Below are positions 1 through 13,599 of a stretch of DNA of 64,000 nucleotides, one piece after another. The notes under the pieces are model-generated. The model saw only the letters and a list, made by a program, of their open reading frames with translations, ran no database searches and had not been told where the DNA came from. The stretch is from Garcia nutans (lineage: Eukaryota > Streptophyta > Magnoliopsida > Malpighiales > Euphorbiaceae): the NCBI GenBank assembly GCA_947685225.1, contig CANTUV010000026.1, positions 58,241,501 to 58,305,500 on the forward strand, written 5' to 3'. Every line of letters starts with the position of its first letter. Position 1 is the stretch's first letter. The position numbers and the translations under genes are program-made.

Positions 1-1584
1 TTAAATACAACAGGCACTGTTAATGCACCACATTCTACATCATTTCCTGAGATTTCAGGCAGCCCAACTGAGAAGGCAATACTCTCTTGGGCTGTCCTGG
101 ATTTGGGAATGCATATAAATGAAACAAAGCAAACATGTGACATATTGCATGTAGAAGCCTTCAATTCAGAGAAAAAAAGAAGTGGAGTAATGATGAAGAG
201 AAGGGATGAGAAGGCAATTCACACACATTGGAAGGGAGCAGCTGAGATGATACTAGCAATGTGTTCCACTTATTATGTCAAAAACGGAGCAATAGTTGAC
301 ATGAATGAGGAAGAAAGAACGCAATTTGCTGCAATAATTCATAATATGGCAGCCAAAAGCCTGCGATGCATTGCCTTTGCACACAAAAAGTTTACGGAAG
401 AAAATGAGCAGGTCTTTGGGAAGCTTGATGAAACTGGATTCACCTTGTTGGGGCTTGTGGGATTGAAGGACCCATGCAGACCAGAGGTGAGAAAAGCTGT
501 AGAATCATGCAAGAAAGCAAAAGTGAATGTTAAAATGATCACTGGTGACAATGAACACACTGCCAGAGCAATAGCTATCGAATGTGGAATTCTCAATCCT
601 GAGGAGGACACGAGCATCAAAGCAGTAGTACAAGGTGTTGAGTTCAGAAATTACTCACCTGAAGAGAGATTGGCGAGCATAGATGATATCCGAGTAATGG
701 CAAGATCATCCCCATTTGACAAGCTTCTGATGGTACGGTGCTTGAAGGAGAAAGGTCATGTGGTAGCAGTCACTGGTGATGGCACAAATGATGCTCCTGC
801 TTTGAAGGAAGCAGATATTGGGCTTTCGTTGGGGATTCAAGGGACAGAGGTGGCAAAGGAAAGCTCAGATATAGTGATCTTGGATGATAATTTCACCTCC
901 GTGGTTACAGTTTTACGGTGGGGGAGGTGTGTCTACAACAACATTCAGAAGTTCATTCAATTTCAACTCACTGTCAACATTGCTGCTCTTGCCATCAACT
1001 TTGTTGCAGCTATTTCTTCTGGTAAGGTCCCCTTGACTGCAGTTCAGTTGCTGTGGGTAAACCTCATTATGGATACCATGGGAGCACTAGCATTGGCCAC
1101 TGAGCAGCCCACCAATGATCTCATGACAAAGCCACCTGCAGGAAGAACTGAGCCACTTATATCCAAAATCATGTGGAGGAACCTCTTTGCTCAGGCCTTG
1201 TATCAGGTAGCTATCTTACTGATTCTACAATTTAAGGGGAAATCCATCTTTGGAGTGGATGAAAAGGTCAAGAATACCCTCATCTTCAACACTTTCGTCC
1301 TCTGCCAAGTATTTAATGAATTCAATGCAAGGAAGCTGGAGAAGAGGAATATATTCAATGGCATACATAAGAATAAGTTGTTCCTAGCAATCATTGGAAT
1401 TACCATACTTCTTCAAGTGGCAATGGTGGAGCTTCTGAATAGGTTTGCTAGTACCAAGAGGCTGAGTTGGGGGCAATGGGGTGCTTGCATTGGCATTGCA
1501 GCCGTAACTTGGCCAATTGGTTGTGTTGTTAAATGCATTCCAGTGAGCAAAGCAGATTCCGGGCAAAGAGCTTCTGAATCCTGA
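1..1584 (+). CDS. Autoinhibited P-type Ca2+-ATPase (ACA12/13 type), 3' half, 5' end outside window
   Basis: The frame is open from base 1 to the TGA at 1582-1584 (527 codons with no intron). The methionine at 103 is internal, because the upstream codons read as ATPase too. The product is a P-IIB pump that exports Ca2+ from the cytosol using ATP. Visible in order: the end of the nucleotide-binding domain, the MITGDN motif (about nt 535), the hinge motif TGDGTNDAPAL (772-804), and six hydrophobic segments matching TM5 to TM10, including the Ca-ligand type stretch NLIMDTMGALALAT in TM6. The family is usually a little over 1000 aa, so about half is here; the calmodulin-binding N-terminus and the phosphorylated Asp lie upstream. 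Lack of introns fits the ACA12/13 subgroup. A broken tandem copy lies 3.9 kb downstream. The frame is clean, so the gene is probably functional. Confidence 0.93.
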   Translation, partial: LNTTGTVNAPHSTSFPEISGSPTEKAILSWAVLDLGMHINETKQTCDILHVEAFNSEKKRSGVMMKRRDEKAIHTHWKGAAEMILAMCSTYYVKNGAIVDMNEEERTQFAAIIHNMAAKSLRCIAFAHKKFTEENEQVFGKLDETGFTLLGLVGLKDPCRPEVRKAVESCKKAKVNVKMITGDNEHTARAIAIECGILNPEEDTSIKAVVQGVEFRNYSPEERLASIDDIRVMARSSPFDKLLMVRCLKEKGHVVAVTGDGTNDAPALKEADIGLSLGIQGTEVAKESSDIVILDDNFTSVVTVLRWGRCVYNNIQKFIQFQLTVNIAALAINFVAAISSGKVPLTAVQLLWVNLIMDTMGALALATEQPTNDLMTKPPAGRTEPLISKIMWRNLFAQALYQVAILLILQFKGKSIFGVDEKVKNTLIFNTFVLCQVFNEFNARKLEKRNIFNGIHKNKLFLAIIGITILLQVAMVELLNRFASTKRLSWGQWGACIGIAAVTWPIGCVVKCIPVSKADSGQRASES

Positions 1585-2970
1585 AAACACATAGGCGTTG
1601 ATCAGTTCTAGGCTTCTATTATATACTATTTTGCATATTAGCCAAGAAAACTTTAGTTTCTTTGAATGTTTGCAGCATCCAGTACTGTTAGCAGTTCCTT
1701 CCATAGAATACATGGATTTAAATTTGTCTAAATATTAATTAGTTACCATCTTTGAATTATAAATTTGCCTAAATATTAATCTAGTTACTATCTTTGAATT
1801 ATGAATTTGCGTAAATATTAATCTAGTTAATCAAGCTTCCAGCCTATCTGCTCTTATTTCCCCTTTTTCTTATTATTTAAAAACCTGTGTTACATGCTTA
1901 TCACTTTGATAGTTTCCCTGCCAGCCACGGTCTTCCAGGATAAATAAAGTTGACATACTATTACACTAGGTAAAAGCTGCCTTTTAAAACATGCATGTGG
2001 ATCATAACACAAAAAGAAGCAAGCAGAAAGTAATAGCCAAAATGTATAGAGCAAATAATATAAGAAACATGAAACAAAAAATAAAAATGAATAGAAACAG
2101 AAAACATTGTTAGTATTACATTGTAACAATTTCTTATTTTAATTTATTGTGACAACGTTTACTTCAGGTGATAACCAGAAATAGCATTATAGAGAGAACA
2201 GGACATATTTGTTACTAGACTCTAACAGCCCAACCAGTACTACACCTTCCAAAGTTTGTTCACCCTTCTACACTCATATTATTATTTCCTACGTGAGTTC
2301 TACTATAAAAAAATATATGTACTCCCATGATGCACGTTCACTATAGTACTAAAAATGAATTTATGCATCAATATGTTTCCATTAGTCCTGATTCCTTGGT
2401 ATTCCAAATGAAATGTTCCATTTTCATTTCTTTACTATCTTCAAGGAAAAAAAATATTAATTATGAAAATCACTAAATCATTGTCTGCTGATTATTCTAA
2501 TCAACAAAACATAAACTCGATTATGATGGGACAATATCAATTATAAAAATAACAGAGAGACTAAAACGAAAAATTGCATACCTATCTTTTTTCACAAAAA
2601 ATAATTTTGTTTGTAGTAGTGACAGAGTTCATGGCAATCTAAATAAAAATTTAGATATTGTCATGGGTTTCTTCTCTTGCACCGAAATTAAATAGCCAGC
2701 TACTTAAAAGAAGAGAGAGAATGGACCTTGGTACAGCGAAACAGAGGAATTGAATGTCCCACCTCCATGATTTGAGGAAATTGGAGCCTCACATTTGAAG
2801 AAGTAGGGACCCAGAAATGGTGCCGATAATGCCCTAATTGCAATCTGAATCCGACAATCCGTAATAATCTAGGGTTTCTCTTGGCCCTCATTTTCCCCTC
2901 GACACCAATAGGTTTGACAACGACTAACCAAAAAATAGGATAAACCAACGGTGCCAAACAGTAAATAATC
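1585..2970. other. 3' flank and spacer
   Basis: AT-rich spacer after the Ca2+-ATPase. A near-repeat of about 60 bp (aaatttgcctaaatattaat, three times between 1735 and 1825) lies just past the stop and may be part of the 3' UTR. The only GC-richer part is 2640-2960, listed separately. Confidence 0.5.
2700..2957 (-). other. Small ORF in a GC-richer island, possible exon relic
   Basis: A minus-strand frame of 85 codons in a stretch that is visibly less AT-rich than its surroundings. I recognise no domain. It begins with several hydrophobic residues, then a basic stretch (MRAKRNPRLLR). It could be a relic of a lost gene or chance. There is no clear promoter or splice context. Confidence 0.15.
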
Positions 2971-2981
2971 TATAATTATTT

Positions 2982-3246
2982 GGGGAATTTTTACTCTTCA
3001 TGAAAAAATTGACTAATTTTCATTGTCGTCCTTATAATTCGTTGTTGTATCATTTTATCGTGTCAGTTAGCAGCGTCACATTACCTGACAGCGACTCTAC
3101 AGCCAATAAAGCCACATCATCTAACAATGACTCTAATTGCAAAGAACTATCGATGTAAATTTGAGGGACAATCAATTTAAAAAATAAACTATAAAAATGA
3201 TAATGAAAATTAATCAATTTTTAAGAGTTGATAAGTGAAAATTACC
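2982..3246. mobile_element. Mutator-type MITE with 11-bp target duplication
   Basis: A 265-bp non-coding element flanked by an identical 11-bp direct repeat TATAATTATTT (2971-2981 and 3247-3257). Its ends are long imperfect inverted repeats: the left end GGGGAATTTTTACTCTTC pairs with the reverse complement of the right end, GGTAATTTTCACTTATC. The inverted match continues inward about 60 bp to the ATTGACTAATTTTCATT region. An 11-bp target duplication fits Mutator-like elements. No ORF inside. Confidence 0.7.
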
Positions 3247-3257
3247 TATAATTATTT

Positions 3258-5458
3258 AGGTCAGAGGGTAGAATTTTTTTTTTAAATAAGGATTATAATT
3301 AGTTTTTTTTTATTATTAATTCTAAAGTGTATATATATAGAGTTATTTTTATGTTTGTTAATTAAAATTAATTTGAAATTCAAACTAACATAGCTCTAAA
3401 AATAATTAGAATAATTCTATGTTTAAGTTTATTAGTCGACAATCATTTTTTTTTTACTTTAAAGCTTAAATATAATGAGTAATTTTGATATATGATTTTA
3501 TTTCAGTCTATTAAAAATTACAAAATAAATATATCCGAACAATATTTTTTAATTAAATATTTAAGATTCTATTTTTCCATAAAAGTGAATAGTGTTAAAG
3601 TTTTGTTTTTGTATAAATTATTTTGTTGAAATCGAGTCGAGTTGGATAAGGCTGTAAAAATATAAAAATTCTTTTTTGTCAATTTTTTTAATGTAATTGC
3701 ATACTTTAATTTGAGATTTCTTATTAAGCTATAAATGCGTGTAGCGTTAATTTTTTTAAAACAATTATATATATACTAAAAGAAATAAGAAATCAATTAT
3801 GAGCTTGAGGCCTCATCATTTTTTTTAATATTGTCCTGTGAATACTTTTACTTGTCAATTATCGTGATTCTCACAATCTTTCATATATTTGTTATATTGT
3901 TTCCGACCTTTTTTGTTATAAATTTATAATATAATTAGGACCCATTGTTAAATGAGTATCATTATTTTAATTATTTATTCATTATAGTAGATAAAATTAT
4001 TATTAGTTATTATTCTGATGATATAAATATAAATTTTTATGTTAAGCAGGTTATATTTCAAAAAAAATTCAAATTAGAGTTAATAATTATTAAAAAAAGA
4101 AAAAAAATCATAACCAGATAGGTTAGATGTAATTATTTTTTTGGTATAACCACAAATATTCTTAAATTTACTGTGTCAAGCTTAATTTTATTCGCACTAA
4201 GTCAGCCTACTAAAGGAGTAAAATATTTTTAGTAAAGAGTAACTCCATTCATAATGATCGAATTTGCTATCTATTTTTTAAGAGATAACTCTATTCACAA
4301 TGTTCCATGTAATTATTGGCAAACATGAAAGAGTAATTAACATAACAAAAATTTCAATATAAAACTTTTTTATAATGAATTCTTATTTATTTAAATAAAA
4401 AACTAAATTACTCCATAAAAATTTTAATTTTGTTTATACCACTGAAATGCAGAAATATTATTTATGTTTGAATTTATGAGAATGAGATGTGATAGGAAAG
4501 AGCTAAGCAAGATCATTTGAAAACTCCGCCACCAAACCATCAATTTCATGCAAACCTTCCAAAGGGTGCAATAATAATATTAGAACGCTAACATGAGATT
4601 ATAATTATTCATCGTCACAACCATTGCTAGCATTATTACACGCTTCAAGATCCAATCAGGAAATGATCCGTTTTGTACAATTCAAATTTCATAATTACAA
4701 GGAAAGAAAAGGAAATATTGATCTTCCAATAATTAAGTTTCACATTCATATTTCCTGCAAATGGGTACACATATTCTTCTTCTTCTTCTTCTTCTTCTTC
4801 TTCTTCAAGAAGGTAGGAATATCATAAAGCAAATATGGTACATGAATATATGTTGGTTGGTTTTGAAGATGAAATATGAAATATTTTTTTTATATATAAA
4901 TCATCCTTTTAGAATGTCAGATAAGATTTTAAATACTGTAAAATTTTCTTTACCAAATTTTAACATAGTTGTACATAATCTTTTTTTTCTTTTTTATAGA
5001 TATTGCTCAAGTGGGTTAATGTATAAGACATATGACACTTTAAAATTATCTTTTATTTAAAAAAAATTATTTACTATATTTAATGTACATAAAGATATAT
5101 AATACTATTTTGCTTTCACAGTTGATCATCAATTTTACTTAGATCACTGGACGGAAGTTGCTTAGATAAATTTTCCAATGAATGCATTATGCATATTTCA
5201 TATTCATAACCAATTTGACTATTATCCTGCTCTCCACCATAGAAACTTGTCTTAGTTCCGAAAGCTTAAATTTTATTACAAGTTTGCTAAGATTAATTTA
5301 AATAGTTAGTTATTTGAGATAATTAAGTACTTAAAATTTTAATATTGTCTATTTTTTACAATACTAAATTTAAATTTAAATGTATTATTATTTTAACTAA
5401 ACAAAGATACATAGATTTATCGGACTAATGAAATATTAATAAATTCCATAATACTGTG
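3258..5458. other. AT-rich intergenic DNA
   Basis: No gene seen. Long A/T runs, short scattered AT repeats and one TTC microsatellite (listed separately). The frames here are low-complexity (runs of Phe or Leu) and have no gene-like features. Confidence 0.6.
4774..4806 (+). repeat. (TTC)n microsatellite
   Basis: About 11 uninterrupted TTC units. It produces poly-Phe and poly-Leu frames on the plus strand that are not genes. Confidence 0.95.
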
Positions 5459-7060
5459 ATGTATATGGAATTGGGAAGGGAGGATTCACAGTTACAATAC
5501 TTGTTCTTGCAGTTCTGATAATAAATTACTTCATGGGGAACAAAGATGATGGTGGACAGAAAGAATGCAATGGTAGCAAGAAAAGAGTCAATGACGTGCT
5601 GAATTCAGTTGTGGGGACAAATTGCAACAGCGGTAACTAGTTTAGTGGTGGCAATTACAGAAGGTCTATCTCTAGCTGTTGCTCTAACTCTAGCTTACTC
5701 CATGAAGCAAATGACAAATGATAATATAATAGTTCGTAAGCTCTCTGCTTGTGAATCGATGGATTCAGCCACAGAAATCTGCACTGACAAACAGACACAT
5801 TTACTATGAATAAGATGGACAATTGCAGAATTCTGGGTCAGAAAAAAACCAGTTAAAGATGATGCTTCAATGGGAATAGAACTGGAGGTCTTCAAGCTAC
5901 TAGAAGAAGTGGTTGCGGCGGTTGCCTAAAAACACATGTACTGTTGACAAAACATATACTAAATCAATTCCTGAGATTTCTCGTAGTCCAACTGGAAAGG
6001 CAAATTTTTGATTTGGGTATGATTATCAATGGTATAATGCAAAATTGGGAACTGATACAAGTACGGGTCTTCAATTCAGAGAAAAAAGGAAGTGTATTGA
6101 CAAGGAGACCAATGAGAAGGCAATTCACACACACTGGGAAGGAGCTGTAGAGATGATACTAGCTATGTGTTCAAATTGTTATGGTAGCAGTGGGGAATTA
6201 AAGGGCATGGATGTCGATGAAAGAACACAGTTTGGAGCAATGAAAAGCCTAAGATGCATTGCCTTTGCTCACAAGAGTTGTAGAATACAACGAGCAGGTT
6301 CATGAGGTTGAGAAGCTAGAAGAAACAGATCTGACCTTGTTGGCTCTAGCGGGATTGAAGGATCCGTGTAGGCCAGGTGATAGAACAGCGATTGCAGCAA
6401 GTAAGGATGCAGGGTTGAACATTAAAATGATAACTGGTGACAATGTGCACACAGAAAGGGCTACAACCACCTATCTGAAAGAAAATATGGATAATGCAGC
6501 TATAGTAGAAGGCGTATAATTTAGATGCTACTCACCTGAGAGAGGATGGTAAGAAATTGATGATATTCAAGTAACAGCAAGATCACCTTCATTTGAACCA
6601 ATGCTTGAACCAAAAAGGCCATGTGCTTGCTGTCACAGGTGATGGTACAAAATGATGCACCAGCTCTTAAGGAAAAAGATATTGGACTATTCGTGGAAAT
6701 TCAAGGCACTGAAGTGGCAACAGAGAGTTCAGACATAGTCATCTTGGATGATAACTTCACTCTTTGGTGTCACTATTGAGATTAAGAAGGTGTGTCTACT
6801 ACAAAATTCACAAGTTCATCCAATTTCAGCTCATGGTTAATGTTGCAGCAGTCATCATCAACTTTATTGCTGCTATTTCTTCCGGTAAAGTTCTTTTGAC
6901 TGCAGCCCAGCTAATACGGATAAACCTCATAATGGACACTTTCGGGGCAGTAGTCTTGGTCACATAACAACCTACCCAGAGATCTATTGACAAAACCACC
7001 CCGTCAATCTGAACCACTTATCAATTATCACCAAAGTCATATGGAGAAACCTATAAAGCA
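5459..7060 (+). pseudogene. Broken tandem copy of the ACA-type Ca2+-ATPase
   Basis: Fragments in all three plus frames match the upstream Ca2+-ATPase in the right order: a membrane segment (about 5470-5540), TM4 with EGLSLAVALTLAYSMK (about 5655-5710), the phosphorylation region, N-domain pieces (6045-6290), MITGDN (about 6427), a decayed hinge motif (about 6640) and TM5-TM6 (6790-6970). Breaks are frequent. There is a stop in frame near 5637. The conserved DKTGT core has been replaced by DKQTH and then a stop (5807). There are further stops near 6517 and 6966, an extra base inside the hinge motif, and homology ends soon after TM6. The start lies within the protein, so the 5' part is missing as well. 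This is a dead duplicate. Confidence 0.92.
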
Positions 7061-8071
7061 TAGATGTTTTTTCGGGTAACATGTTAGATATCACTAATTA
7101 TGAAGTTATTAACAAGTAACCATCTTCAGTCTCTCCATTTTTCTTCTATCCTATACAGGTACAGCACATTTCATCCTAGCCTAAATTACACATAAAACAG
7201 TAAATGGCCACAAATTCCTTCATTCCTCATCAATGTGCAAGTGTCTGCCCACGGACATCACTTTAATACCTTCTTTAGTTCTTCCCTACAATCCTTATAA
7301 CAAATAACTATGCTGCTTGTATTGAAGTTGTAAATTGGCTTTTCAAAAAAGTAATATTTTAGATATGGTTGCAAAAGGCAATTATGAAATTGCTGTTCAG
7401 CTGTTTTAGAGCTTTAACAAATATTACAAGTGAACTTCACCTTGATAAATTTTTTTTTAAAATTTACCTTGACAACAAATTGAAATGGCTACTAATGAAT
7501 ATATTCAACACATTACTTTTCACATAATAGCTCCAACAAAATTCCAAAAAATCCTCATTAGCTAGATAAGAAGCTATCCTCTCTACTAAGTGAAACAAAC
7601 ATTTTGCCTTTTTTTAACAAATATGTGTCTGAAAACATTAAAGCTCATTCCACAAGATTAGACAAAACTAGTTTTAGCCTCATTCAAAGACACAATCATC
7701 ATTTATGTTTTTTGATGTTTGCATCTTCTGGACACTAATCAACATCTACTAAATAAACTGATTATGCCTCATTTTTTTCCCACTCACTTTTATTATTAGC
7801 AATCATAAGGAGTTTGGAACTTACTTTTATTATTAGGAATCATAAGGAGTTTGGAGCCCTACAGAGCGTATTTTTAAATTACAATTTTACTTCTTGAGAT
7901 TTGAGAACAAGCAAAATATGCCACTTTTTCCCCATTTCCATTGAAAAAAAAGAGGTTTTTCCTTGACATGTTTATACCTATATTTGCGTTCTTATTTTCT
8001 TTATTATCTCCTAGGAAAATCTCCAAAATTTTAGAAGGTCACTTTCATATAGTTTCCCTAAACAAAGACAT
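7061..8071. other. Intergenic spacer
   Basis: No supported gene. A 28-bp direct repeat (cttttattattaggaatcataaggagt-like, about 7788-7850) is the only local structure I noted. Confidence 0.5.
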
Positions 8072-8079
8072 GTCTTATC

Positions 8080-8823
8080 CAGAGACGGAGATAAAGGGGG
8101 TCCCATGGGGCCCTGTTCCCCCCTCAGTTAAAAATAAAAATTTTTTAGGTATATTTGAGAATGAATATTACATTGGTTGAGATGGAACAGCTTGGCCTTA
8201 CTATGTGAGAGCACGCAACTTCGATCCACGCTCCCAACATTTTTCATCCTTTTTTTTCCAATCTTTAAAACTGGGCCTTTTAATCAAGCCCATTACAAAC
8301 AAACAAGATTTGTCAATGACTCTGCCCATTACAAACAAACAAGAATAACTTAATTGTGACTCTTTCTCTTCTTTCTCACGTTTCTTCTTCGTTAATTCCT
8401 TTTTCTTTTTTTTTTTTTTCAGATAACAGTTTCTTCCTTTTTCAATTTCATTCTTTCACCGATTGGCACCAGCAAGGCAGCGGCAACAAGTTAAGAATAG
8501 GTACACCACTTACTTTTAATCTCATATTTATTTTGTTGCAATTTTTTTATCTTGCTAAAATGAATTAAAATTTGAAAAATAATGAATTAAGAAATTGGCT
8601 TGAATACTTGAGGACATTATAAATTTGAAATGTTTAATTTGATTTTGTAGTATGAAGTTTTTTTTTTTTTTGAGAAAAGTAGTATGAAGTTAAATTGAAA
8701 TTATTATTTTTTTGTAGTTTATAATCTGAAATTTTTTTATTTCTTTTATAATTTGATATTTTTAATGTTTAGTATTTAAGTTGAATTGGATCCCCCTTAT
8801 CTAAAATTCTGGCTACGCCACTG
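8080..8823. mobile_element. hAT-type non-autonomous element, 744 bp, 8-bp target duplication
   Basis: The element begins CAGAGACGGAG and ends CTACGCCACTG, an imperfect inverted pair. It is flanked by the identical 8-mer GTCTTATC at 8072-8079 and 8824-8831. Eight-base duplications and CAGNGRCGGAG-like ends are typical of plant hAT elements. The inside is AT-rich and has no transposase-like frame, so it is non-autonomous. Confidence 0.85.
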
Positions 8824-8831
8824 GTCTTATC

Positions 8832-11800
8832 CCTAGCTAAGGGAGATTAAAAAAATCAACCAAGCATAAATTAAACAAAAATACAGATAGGCAGAAGACA
8901 ATAAGCATGCTAACGTTCAAATTTCACATATGAAATCCCCTCCCCTGATTATCTTTAGAATCAGTGCAATGTTTTGAAACTATAATATTTAATAAAAATG
9001 AAAATTTCAATCACTCTTCTAAGACATGATATAAAACCCAGCACTAAAATAACAAAAACGAAGCAAATGCTCAACTGGGGTGCCTTCCAGCACCTGTTTA
9101 CATTTACAATTAAGAAAAGAACAAATTGCTTTGCCCGACTTGCAATTAGTTCCCCTTATAAATTATAATTAACTTCAAATCACCATTTTGTTTTTCTTGA
9201 GTAGTGGGGTGGGGGCCTGGGGGGCGGTTACGAGAAAAGACAATAATCTATAAGCATGTAAGCAGAATGAAAAAGTAAAATACAGAGAAAGTACCTTAAT
9301 GTTGTTAAGCTAGGAAACCCAAAATGCCCCACCGTCTCTGCTTTCTCTTTAGCAATGGAGTGGGGACCCAAAACTCTGATGGAGCCTTCACTTCTTTAAA
9401 TTGTCTAGGTTTTATAGAATCAATCAATCAATAAATATAATAAAGAAAGAGGACTGTCTTCTTGGGTAGTGTGAAACAGGGGGCAGTACCTGCTCTGTTT
9501 ACCCCCCTTGATTGAACTGTATAATACATGATTAATTGAAAACAATAATTTAGTGAACATCCAGTTTGCGGTTCACCATAAAACTTTGTTTTCCAGGAAA
9601 AGGAGAAAGAAAGATAAATTCCAGAATTAGGCTTCATTTTTATAAAATAATAATAGAGAAAATAAAACCGTCGTCAGATTTTTTACTTTTCACATTTTTC
9701 TATCCAATTTTTTTATATTTTACAAAAATAAAATTTATTATATATATAATAAATTCATGATAAATTATATATATACACTATAGAAATCTAATAAATTAAT
9801 AAAAAAAATTAATAAATTAAAAAAATATTTTAAAATTCTCATAAATTATATATATATACCAATTTTATAAAAATCCAAAACAATATTGTAATCAATATTT
9901 TCTGGTAAAAACCGATTAATATAAGGTTCTTTTTAAAAAAAATATTGAATAAGGTATTTTAATATAAATTAAAATCGTGACATATAAGTTTGAACTGATC
10001 TTATTATACCAATTTAATTCATTTATCCTTTAGAGAATGTTAGTACCTCTTGGCATCTTTCCCAACGTAATCATTTTCGTTATTTACAGTGGTGAATCCG
10101 CGGCTAATTAGAGGATAAAATTTTTATCGCCGTTGTCGAAAAAAAGAGTTCTGGATAAGAGATTAATGACGATATAAAATTTTTTTAATTGACTTTTTTT
10201 TTATTTATTTTTGACCGACCTGTCAGATAAAATAGTACGAACCCACACAACCCCTACCTAATTCCTCCGCTTATTATTTATATTTTCTTTTAAATTCAGT
10301 AACCAAAAAAAAAATCTTTGAACTGTCTTAAAAGTTAAAGGCTTTCTAATGAATTGAACTTTGAACTTTGAAACGTGCATGTTTTAACCCATGTAATTAT
10401 TACATGCATGCGTTTGTTTGCTCATATAGTTTTGTCTTATTGTGTAGCCTTTGATTAATTACCTAGCTAGCTGCCATTATGTATTCACATTCTTTAATTT
10501 TAACTCTTAATTAATATATATTACCATTATGCTTTGTACAGTTAATACTTGATTTTTTCATGCACTACATTTGAAGGAGAAAGCACTTCAAAATACTTTT
10601 ATAGAAAAAAAATTTTCAGAAGCATTTCCAAGCAAAATTAAACTCAAATTAAGAGAGATGGCATATAATAATTGAAATTCTAATTAATTAAGAAATCAGC
10701 GGCTGAATTATTCTTACGATAAATATGAAAATTTTGAATATTACAGCCCAAAAAAAATTGAAATTGAAGATAGATGCTGAATTATTAAGATGATATTAGC
10801 TAGAAGTGATGATTAAATATGACATGTATATCCTCAACTGATAAAAAAAGGATTAACCAATCAATGATTCAGTATATTTGAGTGATTTGACATCAGTTCT
10901 ATCTGCAAAACTTCTTCTTTGCTTCAACCTCATTTGCCAATAGACAAGTGACATTATACATTTTCCACAGTCCAAAATTCTATCAATCAAAACCAAGTGC
11001 TAATTATTGGACTATAATTCTGAGTACATTTACAAACCGAAGAAATCACTGCATTAAGTCTATATCTATAGATATGATAGGTTAACAGTGCAACTCAACT
11101 AATCTTAAAAAAAAAAAGAGTGCAACTCAACTTAACAAAATTGTAATTTCAAATTAATTTTATAATCAGTTACGTGATTCCTTTTTTTACTCAAAATAAT
11201 CATGGACCATATTTGTAGAGAGATATAAAATTATAAAATTATGTTTAAATATTTTTATCTAAGTTTATTATTCACTCAAACTTAAAGATGTTTAGTTTTT
11301 TTTACAAATACATTATTATGTCTATGATCAGTTAATAGTGTTTAATTAAATTATAAGCCCTCATTCATGTGATTTAATATGAATATAGCTATATATAGTA
11401 TTTCATTATTTATCTGTGAAAAGCCTCATTAAATATTGAATAGTAGTAAATGCAATAGATAGTGTAACAAACTTCAGCAAGTAACCCACCAAAACATGTG
11501 TGTGTGTGTGTTCCACTTGAAAGATGATGACAAAAATAAAATCCTTTGCGCAGGCGGCTCACATTCTACGTTAAAGCTTTAATGAAGTCTAGCCAACTCC
11601 AGCTTGCAAACAAACTGAAATGAGGCATTCTGTAACAACCTCAAATAAAAACAAAAAAAAAATTCATGTAATTATTTACAATAAAAATTAACAACGCAAA
11701 TCTCATAATTATTTTCATATATAAATATAAAAAAATTAAAAAAAATCAAGATGATTAGATTGCTCTAAAGAATACTATAAGCCCTACATAGACATTAATG

Positions 11801-13595
11801 GCGTAAAAAGTTGACAATGAAATTACTAAGAAAATTCATACTAATTATAATTAGTCAATACATTTGTAACTTTGGAAATCAATCATTTGCATATTGAGAT
11901 ATGATTTGATGTTTTCCTGCCTAACAAACAAAAGAAAGAAATTAAATTATGTAAATATATGTATCAATAAATTTAGATATATACTAAATGAGCCAAATAC
12001 TATGAAAAAAAAAGAGCCATACCTTAATTCTGAATTATTCAGAGCATAGAATTACATCATCTATTTTGAGTTACGGAAAAAAAATCGATAAAGGTCTGTC
12101 TAAAAGACAATGTTCAGATTCATAATAAACCATATGGAAATGCATATGTAACATGTTATGTCTATTTCTCAAGGAGGTACCACATTTTATATATATAATT
12201 CCAACTTTGCAATATTATTGCAGACTCCATCCTTGAAAAACTTATTACAAGTATATATACAAGATGGTCCTTTCAAGAACCATGCCGATTAGAGACAGCT
12301 AGCCCAATTTATAATTAATAAATTATGAATTTTTGCATTCGAATCTCAATTAACATTAAAAAGGATTCATTAATTTCATGTAATAAACAACAATTAAATT
12401 GAGATAAAGGGTTTTATTAGTCAATTGATTTGAAATGAAATGGTCCTCACAAGCTAGTTTTAACTTTAGTTGTAATAATAGTAATGATAGCGATAAAGTT
12501 ACTGTTCTTGCACACTAGCTTTGTTTCATGATGAAGAGTTGGGTTATTGAAAGTGATCAGTCTAAAATAATCTATAATCTAATTCATGTAAGCATCAAAA
12601 TCCCCTAAGAAAAAATGTTAGATTTGGATCTAAAATGGGAAAATAAATATGGGTTTTCTATTCACTAGCTTTCTTGCACTTGTAATATTCACCAAAAATG
12701 GATTTTCTTTTGAGAAAGTTTATATATGATCTCATTTTGTATTCTTGAGTTTCCTAATCTGTAATGGAGAAGAAAACCAGAAGAAAAGTCATCTTATTCT
12801 CTTTAACAGATCTGACCTCTATTCATTACTTGAATTATTCTTTAATTCATTAATTGTATTGGAATTCACTATATATTTTTTTTGGAATAAGTCATTTATT
12901 CATGCAACTTCTTTGATTCATGTCGTTTTCATGATTACAATTGTGACTCCGACTGAAACACATACACTTATTTCAGTCCTAATTTTCTTTCAGGAAATCA
13001 AACTCAATTTGATCATTAAATTACCATTAAGGCAGCAATTTAGTCAATCTTTTTCTTTATATTAATTAAATAGCATTTAAGTTTTCATTTTCAAGGTCAA
13101 CTATATAAATCACTTAAGTCTTAAATTAACAATAAAAGAAAAAATAGATTAACAAAGTAAATGAACTATGAATAAGAGACAATTAATAGTTAAGAAATAT
13201 GAGTGCAAACGAATGCATAAACACAAAATAAATATAAATGAACAAGACATATATAAAGGAATACAAAAAGCACTATATTCAAGGCATGAAAATAGATCTC
13301 AAAAGAACCAAAATAATCAGATTAAGACAGAAATTCTGTCACTCAAGAATCTAACAATATATAACATCTCATATCTTCACAAATCAATCTTGACATAGAA
13401 AACAAATAACACAACAAACATCAACAAAAAAAAAAGAAAAAACTATAAATTCAACACAAGAAAACCAAATAGATGAATTAATAAATATGTATATAATAAC
13501 ATACCTCACCATCTATTGTAATTTTCATGATAAAAGCCTTAGTGGGTTGTCAAAAAATGGATCCAACCAGGAAATTAGGGTTTATCCTGGTTAAG
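8832..13595. other. Long AT-rich gene-free stretch
   Basis: No gene recognised. Contains a short GT run (about 11497-11510), many poly-A/T runs and small AT inverted repeats. Frames near 12745-13398 are rich in Phe, Ile, Lys and Asn and look like chance. The part near 13540 onward may be the 3' end of the pri-miR167 transcript read from the minus strand. Confidence 0.5.
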
Positions 13596-13599
13596 GTTT

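Noticed and set aside
1384..1713. Minus-strand ORF over the Ca2+-ATPase 3' end
   Set aside because: Shadow of the real plus-strand gene.
4624..5060. Two small plus-strand ORFs
   Set aside because: They are created by the TTC microsatellite and AT-rich flanks (poly-Phe/poly-Leu), with no gene features.
12745..13398. Plus-strand ORFs of 106 and 76 codons
   Set aside because: Composition is typical of AT-rich chance frames; no domain, splice or promoter support.
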